From Metopolophium dirhodum (lineage: Eukaryota; Arthropoda; Insecta; Hemiptera; Aphididae): 64,000 bases of DNA. Below the pieces are notes generated by a model. It was not told the DNA's origin, did no database searches, and worked only from the letters and a program-made list of their open reading frames with translations. Below are positions 56,580-64,000 of the stretch, one piece after another. How positions within the stretch are numbered: the first letter of the stretch is position 1; each line of letters begins with the position of its first letter. The translations under genes and the position numbers were made by a program. The DNA is taken from contig NC_083565.1 of assembly GCF_019925205.1 (NCBI RefSeq), forward strand, positions 29,726,241 to 29,790,240, written 5' to 3'.

Positions 56580-59075
56580 ATTTAATTGTTTGATTTTTTG
56601 TTTTTCGAATAATATCAAAATAATAAAACATATCTAAAATAATATCAATATATTATAGAAGGTATATTTTCCATTTTTTTTCGAATAATAACTTATTTAA
56701 TTTTTTTTTCTTGTTGATGCGCCCCTCATTTGAACATAAAATCTAGCAAGGGAATGCAATGCATACCTTGCTTACCCTATTGTTGCGGCACTGGTATAAA
56801 CCCTACCTCATATGTACAATTGCTATTATACTGTGTTGGCTAGTACCTAAATAAACAAATTATATACTATGCTGGCTATAAATATTATTATTATTATAAT
56901 AGAAAACCGGTGAATATATTGTTTATTTTAATCGACGATACACATTTTGTAAAAGTTTAATCGAATACAATTTGTTGATTTATATTGTAATATTTCGACA
57001 GTGAATTGTTTTAAAAATTGTATCCAATAAGTTTTTAACTTTGGTTTTTATATTATAGTGTTTAAAGTAAAGTAATGTTTTCAATTAGTTTAATTTTTTT
57101 CCTATACTTAAAATAGATGCTGAAACAGTACTTAGTGCGCCAAGTTTCACGGGTGAAGTGATATTCTGTCAACACCGATATTAAGATGTGGCTTGCAGGT
57201 CGAAGCTATGATGCTAAAGGTATGGTTGTAGTTAAATTCTGTTTTACATGAATTAATATTACTCAACGTACTTAAAATTAGATGGATTCGATAAGCCAGA
57301 ATCATTAAAACCTGGCTATTGGTTAAATAATTTACCGGCCGAAGGCACACGGGATCGTTTATTATGTTTACAATTTATACAAAATTAAAAATTCCTTTAA
57401 AAATTCAAATCCTAAGACCTATACTTAGGCGTTACTTATACTTGAGAAACGGTGCATTTTAATATTCTTCTTCTTGTCGAATCCGGTTTTAAAATGTCAA
57501 TAATAAAAGTACTAATATAATATACCTACAAAACCACAAATATATTAAAAAAAAGGAAAAAAAATTCATATTACATTATAAACACAACATAATAACGTAA
57601 ACAAATATATGAAAAATAGGTAACGAATTCGGTAAATCCATAAAAAAAAATTTATATACCTATTTATAGTAAACTCCTATGTATATTATGTTGTATTTTT
57701 TCTATAATCACAGTATCTTCAAGTAAGTACCGGTATATAGTTATTATTAGAGACCGAATTTATAAGTGCTTAAAATCTTGAAAATAATATGCTTCTATGC
57801 TCTATAATTTCCTCAAAATAATCTTTTATACATAAAAATATTCTTTTACATAAAAATGTATCAAGCACTGAAAAACAAATAAAAGTAACAGTTTATAAAA
57901 ATAAATATTTATATTTAATGAATATGGTGATATACTGCCATACTGGTGTACCTATATTTAACTGTTGTAACAAAAACTTAAAAATTCAACAAAAAAATAA
58001 TACTAAATTTAAAATTAAAGAATAAAAAGAATTGCACATAGTTCATTAACAGAATAATATTATGTATTCAAACTCAAACTTAAATGATTGAGCCTTATGA
58101 ATTCAAAAAAATAATAATTTTAAAAATATAAAAAAATCACGCATACAGTTGAACAGAAAAATAACTAAAAAAATAACTTAAATAATTCAGCCATATGAAC
58201 TCAACAAATAATAATAATAACAAGTTTTAAATAATAAAAATAAAAAATTTTTATTATCTATTAGATTTTTATAAAATATTCAAATTTTAACCCAACATGG
58301 TAATATATTCCTAAAACATGTTTTTTACTCAAAATATTCTTTGACCTAAAAATATTCTATTTTATGCGTTAAAAAACTTTATATATCAGTTCATAGGTAA
58401 ATGAATCGTTGAGAAAGCTTATCCAATTGGAGCTTCATACTATAAGTAAAGATAAGTAAAAACATAAAAAGCTGGTCTCTAGTTATTATGTACCTGGGCA
58501 GATTCTAAAAGATTTTAAATATTTTAAACATTATATCAGGTCTATACAATGTTAGGTACATTAAGTATTTGATTAAGATTTTAACTCGTATTAAGGTTAA
58601 ATTTTTTTTTTAATTAGGTACAACAAAAAAAAATTTAGTTCAAAACTGGTGTTGCCTAAATATTTCTGTTTACCTCTGTTTTTCGTTACCTATAGACGCT
58701 ATAGTTTTTAGGCACCTATTATTAATAAAAGTATAAACAAGTCTGGTCCAAACATTTTACAAAAAATCGTCCTCAAATTCATCAATCTAAATATACATTT
58801 TATGACAAATTATTGTAAAACGTTTTTATTCCTTTGATTAAATTATTTACAATTTGAGTAGGTAAGTGTTAAATATAATTTTTTCCTTTCGATCTATTTC
58901 ACTGTGATGATTAAGCACATAAAAAAAAAATAAATGTGAGTGCCTTTGTACTCACGAATGATGTGTTAACATCTTAGCTGTAGTACGACTTCGATTGGGG
59001 AATATAATGTCATGGTTTGAGTGGGAATTTATATAAGAAGGTAACAATAATCATACAAGATCGCGTTCTCTTTAA
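56580..59075. other. A+T-rich DNA without recognised genes
   Basis: A CAGTGCCGCAACAATAGGG-like phrase (minus strand, about 56,780-56,800) may be a MITE end. An acceptor-like CTTAAAATAG precedes ATGCTGAAACAG at 57,117, but that frame stops after 14 codons. Nothing else is supported. Confidence 0.45.
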
Positions 59076-59078
59076 AAT

Positions 59079-59882
59079 TTATATTTCTTCAGTATCTTTT
59101 ATACATGTAATTATTGGTTTATGGTAGCTGAAATAAGATATATAAATTTCTGATTTTATAACATTATAAAATCGCAAGTATACACCGTCTAGTGTAGTTT
59201 TGTAGTTGGTACTCGGAATATTTCGAGCGGTATTCATCTTTAAATTTAATATATTTTCTAAAAACGAAATCAGCGGTTGTGCCTCATCTGATGAAAAGTT
59301 TATGTTAAAGTCGCCTCCCAGTATCATTGGCATTTTGTCGTAATCTTCTCCAAGTTCTGCAGCTCCTCCCAGAGTGTATGGAAGTAGAACTAAGTGTAAG
59401 TATTTTACGATATCGTTTATATGTCGGTTGGGCGATATATAGACGACGACAGAAAGAACTTTCTGCCCGTTCGGTAATATACATTCGGCTGCACATAAGT
59501 CTCCAATCGGTCTTGAAGTCACTGTTAGACCTGTTGTTTGGCGATATTCAATGTCCATGTTTGGTGTCGTTATATGAGAAGTATTTTTCTTCTGATAAAT
59601 TGTGACACCACCAGCTCGTTCACCTTCACGTTTGAATTGAACACGACAATCAAAATTTGGAATTGAAATATGTTCGTCATTTCTAATCCACGTTTCACCG
59701 AGCATAAGAAAAGTACATTCCTGTGTCACAGCATCAGTTAGGTCGTTATTATGAGCTCTCAAGCTTTGAAATTGAATATTAGAAACGATTCCGATTGTTT
59801 CGCACGCAATAATTCTAGAATTGAATCTTGGTTCGTAACCTGGGTAGCCTGCGCGAAGACCGTGCGCAATAGCCTCACACAC
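59079..59882 (-). pseudogene. Endonuclease domain fragment of a Helentron-type rolling-circle element
   Basis: The 267-codon frame is one exonuclease-endonuclease-phosphatase domain: SNIQFQSLRAHNNDL (Asn), LMLGETW (Glu), FKREGERAGGVTIYQ, GDLCAAECIL, MILGGDFNINF and a terminal ISYFSYHKPI with the His. The DLCAAEC and GERAGGV wording matches the endonuclease fused downstream of the Rep-helicase in Helentrons and found beside PIF1-like helicases in arthropod genomes, rather than LINE ORF2. The frame is intact within the domain, but the Rep and helicase parts expected upstream (right of 59,882) are absent. The ATG at 59,882 may be internal to the original polyprotein. Confidence 0.75.
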
Positions 59883-60049
59883 ATGTTTATGGTAATAAAC
59901 AACTAATTATTGAGAAAAATTGTTTTTGAATCATATATGATAAATAGGAAATGCTCAAACTAGCACAGTGCCGTTCAATATAGATCCAAAATAGTAGGTA
60001 CCTAATATCCCTTTCAGCCCGAAGATATTTATAAGCTTTTTAATACTAT

Positions 60050-60240
60050 TGACCTATCCCACACTTTTGTGTGTGTTACTACTGTTACTACGTGTACCAC
60101 TTATGACCCAAGGATATTTTATTTGAAGTACTATTATGACCTATCCCACACAAACGTGATGGTTGGTTGAAAAATGTACCTAATTTACGGAATGAGTTAA
60201 TCAGTGTTTAGACCTAGCCCACTCGATTGTGCGTGTTATT
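60050..60240. repeat. Subterminal repeats on the left side of the piggyBac element
   Basis: Three copies of a phrase like GACCTATCCCACAC..GTG occur at about 60,051, 60,139 and 60,211. Related phrases CCCACACAAATGTGATGG lie on the right at about 61,881, 62,040 and 62,120. The core CACACAAATGTGTG is nearly palindromic. They probably act as transposase-binding sites; I could not locate the exact TTAA-flanked ends. Confidence 0.65.
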
Positions 60241-60570
60241 GTGTTTGGATTAAAATTATTTTCAACAATTTATATTGATAATATCATGGGTTTTTTTTTC
60301 TTTGTTCGGATATGCATTCAATATGGTACATTTATAGTCCATAATTAGTCACTGGGTTTATTATATTATTCTACGTATTATACATGATATTCTTAAAATG
60401 TTATAATGCTTTGATCAGTCGCATATTTTAATCAGTTATCGCCCGATTTGTGTGCGGTTATATCGTTTTTAATTTACCCACACCGTTCGGATTTTGTGTC
60501 ATACATTTTGATTATTATACGTTATTTCGCCTACAGTTTCTGTTTTTATTTGAGTTATAATTATTCAATT

Positions 60571-61698
60571 ATGCGTCGCTCAAAGTTGAACGCGAAAGCT
60601 ATTGAAATTTTGGCCACATTAATTGGTCGGATTTAGATTATGGAAGTGACGACTCAGATGCTGACCGTACTTGGCATCCACAGAAAGTTCAAATTATTGG
60701 TGCATCTGATTTTTCAGATTCAGGCGAAGAAGACATTGTAACCGAAAATGTACCTGTTGTCTCTACTTCAGGCCAAAATCAAACGCTTTCACCATCATCG
60801 CCCTTACAACAACAAGTAGACCAGAATCCATTACCAAATGCGACTATTCTGAATACTGGTTGGACTCAAAAATCATTTATTGGAAAACCGTTACCAGGTA
60901 ATAATTTTGGGCCTTATTTACCGATTAACATCAAAACTCCATTTGATTATGTCAAAACATATCTTCCTGATAAACATTTTGAGGAAGCAGCATTGTATAC
61001 AAATATGTATGTAATGAGCAAAACGGAAAAAGAACTGAAAACTACTGCAAATGAAATACAAATTGTGTACGGTGTCCATGCTATGATGAGTGTGTTTAAG
61101 TACCCTCGATTAAAAATGTATTGGGATAGTAGAGCCATGGGTTTTGGTCCTATTTCACCAGCTATTACGAGGGACAGATTTTTAAAATTGCGCTCTTGTT
61201 TGCACTATGTCGATATTAATAATCGTCCGGCTGGTAATAATAACCGATTTTGGAAAGTTCAACCAATAATTGATCAAGTTCGTAATGCGTGTAGAAAAAA
61301 TATTCCCCGTTTAGTTGACTGTTACTCGGTGGATGAGCAAATGATTCCGTTTACTGGTCGATGTCCAAGCAGACAATATGTTAAAAACAAACCACGACCC
61401 ACTGGCTTAAAAAATTTCGTAATTACGACGTCAAATTACTACGTAATCAAATTCGTCTGACACCGAGGAAAATCAGATGACAACACAGAGACCTCAAAAC
61501 TATAGGGCACCAGTCCCGCCAATAACCGAAGTGAAGGATGGATTCGAGCATTGGCCAGAAGTATGTAACATACCGAATCCAAAATGCTGTAGGATTAAGA
61601 GATGTAAAGGCAGATCAAGAATCAAATGCACCAAATGTGATCTTTATTTATGTCTAACTGCTAAAAAAAATTGTTTTACAATTTTTCATAAAACATAA
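60571..61698 (+). pseudogene. piggyBac transposase, frameshifted and internally deleted
   Basis: The start MRRSKLNAKAIEILATL (60,571) is followed by a shift near 60,618-60,621 into an acidic leader (DLDYGSDDSDADRTW). The piggyBac core follows: FGPYLPINIKTPFDYVKTYL, MSVFKYPRLKMYWDS, RDRFLKLRSCLHYVD, FWKVQPIIDQVR and YSVDEQMIPFTGRCPSRQYV, where the D of DEQM is the first catalytic Asp. After PRPTGLKNFVITTS the reading stops at 61,460. Sequence resumes at 61,477 in another frame with a linker and the Cys-rich C-terminal finger (CCRIKRCKGRSRIKCTKCDL). The catalytic middle, with the other Asp residues, is deleted, leaving about 370 of the usual 550-600 residues. It could not transpose DNA. Confidence 0.85.
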
Positions 61699-62385
61699 AA
61701 ACATTTTTTTTTAAATTATTATTATTAAGAAGATACCTATAGTAATAATTCGTTTTTAAAGTATAATAGTTAACTTAAAATTTGTATAAAAGTATTATGA
61801 ATGATAATTTTGTTTTTTTTTTTTTAATTAAAGATTAAACAATATATTTGTGTTTCATGTAATATGAGTATTTCAAACCTGACCTACACAAATGTGTGGG
61901 TAATATATCTAACTGAATAAAAATCTAATAATTTTTTTAATAATTTTTTGAAGCTTTATATAAATAATAAAGTGTATGTACAAAATATCACAAAGTCAGA
62001 AACACTTTACTTATCTCAGGTCTTTGGGGCTATACTGAATAACCCACACAAATGTGATGGTTAGTCTTTAAATAGATCTCAAAATACATATTTATCAGGC
62101 AATTAGTTGATAGTTATTTACCTACACAAATGTGAGGGTTAGAGCAGAAAAGCATTTTTTTGTGTTTAAAATAATAGATGTTTATTTCTAACAAAATAAA
62201 CACTAAATATAATATAATAAACATAACATACATTCTTACGTATATTTCGATAGCCTCATCACCACCACTAATGTAAATTTGAAAACATTTTTCTTGTATT
62301 TTTTTTTTTAATTATACAGTATATTAGGTAATTTCTACTGTAAAATAAATATTTAAAGATATCAAATTTCAGAGGAAGTCCTAAG
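61699..62385. other. Right flank of the piggyBac remnant with subterminal repeats
   Basis: A+T-rich; it contains the CCTACACAAATGTGTGGG, CCCACACAAATGTGATGG and CCTACACAAATGTGAGGG copies. No gene. Confidence 0.65.
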
Positions 62386-62491
62386 CTGTGTCGTCGGGCC
62401 AAACGGAAACTGGGATTCTGACCGCTTCGACCATCAACCTCCGTAGTTCAGAGTCTTTGACCCGTCCGACAAAAGAATCTGACAGGCTTTC
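62386..62491. other. GC-rich lead-in to the tandem duplication
   Basis: An acceptor-like CAAATTTCAG at about 62,371 precedes GC-rich sequence that could be an exon. All three frames close within about 75 codons and none is recognised. Confidence 0.3.
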
Positions 62492-63055
62492 CGTTGAGTG
62501 GTATCCGAACGCTGTCAACTGGGTGCGAGGCAATCGTGTACACCATTATTGTAAGCCGGGTACAAGACTATATGCCGAACCAGGTCATACGTTACGCGGT
62601 GCACCACCAGGTTAACCATGTGGGCACCAATAGGTACACCGTGTCAAACAGAGGTAACCGAGATATACTTCGCGGTGCACTGAAGGCTTGGTGTATTCCT
62701 CGGTAGCACAATTTGGCCGCCACAACGTGCGAGTCGATCAGTACCGTCGCCGCTAGGTGATAATTCGGTTACCGACCGGTATCTGATCGCTATCCACTAT
62801 AAGTGCGAGGCAACCGTGTACACTATTTGTATATACAAGGGTGCATGACTATGGCGAACCAGGTTATGCGTTGCGTGGTGCACTACCACGTTCACATTGC
62901 GAGCGTCCCAATAGGTACACCGCGTTAAACAGAGGTACACCAGGGCAATATTACGCTACACGGTGCACTGTTGTGGTACGTATATACCTTGGTAGCACGA
63001 TTATACCGCCCCAGTGCGAATATCTCAGTGCCGTCGCCGTCTGGCGATAATTCGG
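62492..63055. repeat. GC-rich tandem duplication, two units of about 285 bp
   Basis: Unit 1 (62,492-62,767) and unit 2 (62,775-63,055) share GTGCGAGGCAA(T/C)CGTGTACAC, GCGAACCAGGT, CCAATAGGTACACCG, CGGTGCACT, GTAGCACGAT and GCCGTCGCCG. Both are much richer in G+C than the flanks and are diverged by many substitutions and small indels. Short frames in each are in different phases, so coding is not supported. It could be a decayed exon pair, a promoter or UTR, or part of an unknown element. Confidence 0.7.
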
Positions 63056-63452
63056 TGTGTATATAGACTGTCTGAAACGTCGTCGTATGCGAGCCAATAA
63101 ACTACTGACACGCTTTGATGCGCTTGTATGTCAAGAGTAACAGTTTCCGCCGCGGTGGTCAAAGTTGCCGGCCCGTGGCTGTTATACTAACTATAGTCCG
63201 CTTCGTCTTAGGTCCGCCGAAAAGATATTAAGATTCTTATTTCAAACCAATGACTCAACAACATATCTGGCGAAGTAACATACGAAACCAGCTGTTTGTA
63301 CAAATTGGTTAGGTATCTTATATAATATTATGTTTTGTAAATATTTGCGAAAAGTCTCGAGTGGTATGTGTCAGTAAGCTATCAGTATATAATCATTTAA
63401 ATAACATCAATGTATATTATTTTTTGTAAACAACGCATATAATAATGATCAG

Positions 63453-63600
63453 GGCTAGTTTTTGTATGCAATAAAAAAATGGTAAAATATGCATTTTATT
63501 TACCAAATTATGCAAAAATATGCATTAAAATTTTTATAAAATAAACACAAAAATATTGTTACAAAAAAAAATATTTATTTGTTGAAGTAAATCCGTGATT
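63453..63600. repeat. TATGCA-rich dispersed repeat, copy 2
   Basis: Direct-orientation copy of 4,057-4,207. It starts after TGATCAGGGCTAGT and shares ATTTTTATAAAATAAACACA. Sequence from 63,600 to the end continues in TATGCA-containing A+T-rich DNA. Confidence 0.6.
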
Positions 63601-64000
63601 GGCTGTTTGTCTTAGTATAATATAATTAAGAAAAAATAAATAAATTTAGAAATAAAATTTATAATTCACATTTACTACGTGTGCTACGTGCTACGACGAC
63701 ATATTTTTTCAAATTTTCGAAAATTAATGTCAAACTATTTAATATATATTTATCGCATACCTATAAGCTTACCATAGGATTGTATTCATAATAATAAAAT
63801 TTATGTTTGACAATAAAACCAAGTTTTAAGAAATATTCTATAAAACATGCATTTTTCACATTCTTATAATCGAAATACGCAATAATATTCATTTTATTCA
63901 ATATATGCAACAATATATATACATTTCATCCAAAATATGCAAAATAAAAATACAACCATTTATCTCATCATGAGGTGATTCTTGGACATTGCTGTCAAAA

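Noticed and set aside
61477..61698. Separate small zinc-finger gene
   Set aside because: It is the expected C-terminal Cys-rich finger of piggyBac and follows the truncated transposase directly.

Overview
The window looks like nuclear DNA of a hemipteran insect, most likely an aphid. This is inferred from the very A+T-rich composition with frequent TACCTA/TAGGTA words, the absence of bacterial-type gene packing, eukaryotic splice signals and the mix of insect transposon families. There is no operon, no rRNA or tRNA that I can recognise and no complete, confidently identified cellular gene. Nearly everything that can be named is mobile DNA, in many states of decay.

Layout. 1-2.3 kb: dispersed repeat copies and the 5' region of a retroelement. 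2.4-3.0 kb: decayed LINE reverse transcriptase. 3.8-5.0 kb: a pogo-type MITE, a Helentron-like end and a Harbinger transposase remnant. 6.2-7.0 kb: a GC-rich open frame (minus strand) encoding an unrecognised protein with three internal repeats, two of them recent. 10.47-11.47 kb: a complete-ended pogo/Tigger element that encodes only the DNA-binding half of its transposase. 13.36-17.55 kb: a near full-length jockey/CR1-like LINE (minus strand; ORF1 with a PHD-like finger, ORF2 with endonuclease and RT). Its 5' leader appears interrupted by a 4.46-kb foldback DNA transposon (17,547-22,011). That element has 9-bp target duplications and terminal inverted repeats built from 136-bp tandem repeats. 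25.4-26.3 kb: a hAT MITE beside a second GC-rich open frame with an in-frame duplication. 26.97-27.43 kb: a GC-rich subrepeat array with an inverted sister at 55.39-55.87 kb. 27.96-30.63 kb: a hAT element (terminal repeats, near-perfect 8-bp target duplication, C-terminal transposase fragment) containing a Mutator-like element with FLYWCH and DDE parts. 32.0-36.2 kb: a satellite array of about 200-bp units with higher-order structure. 36.87-39.29 kb: an element with long inverted ends. 40.38-51.6 kb: a tandem duplication of a 5-6-kb unit. Each unit contains three diverged copies of an exon-like module, and one module keeps an intact first coding exon with a splice donor in both units. 52.3-56.5 kb: inverted copies of a common repeat enclosing candidate microexons. 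59.1-59.9 kb: a Helentron-type endonuclease fragment. 60.6-61.7 kb: an internally deleted piggyBac transposase. 62.5-63.06 kb: a GC-rich tandem duplication of unknown nature.

The transposase genes do not work together as a pathway. The layout records repeated insertion, nesting, internal deletion and tandem duplication. The parts with best claim to new biology are the repeat-armed foldback element, the two repeat-containing open frames, and the minus-strand gene family hinted at by the conserved first exons at 45.2 and 50.9 kb. All calls rest on reading sequence and remembered family motifs; no database search was possible.
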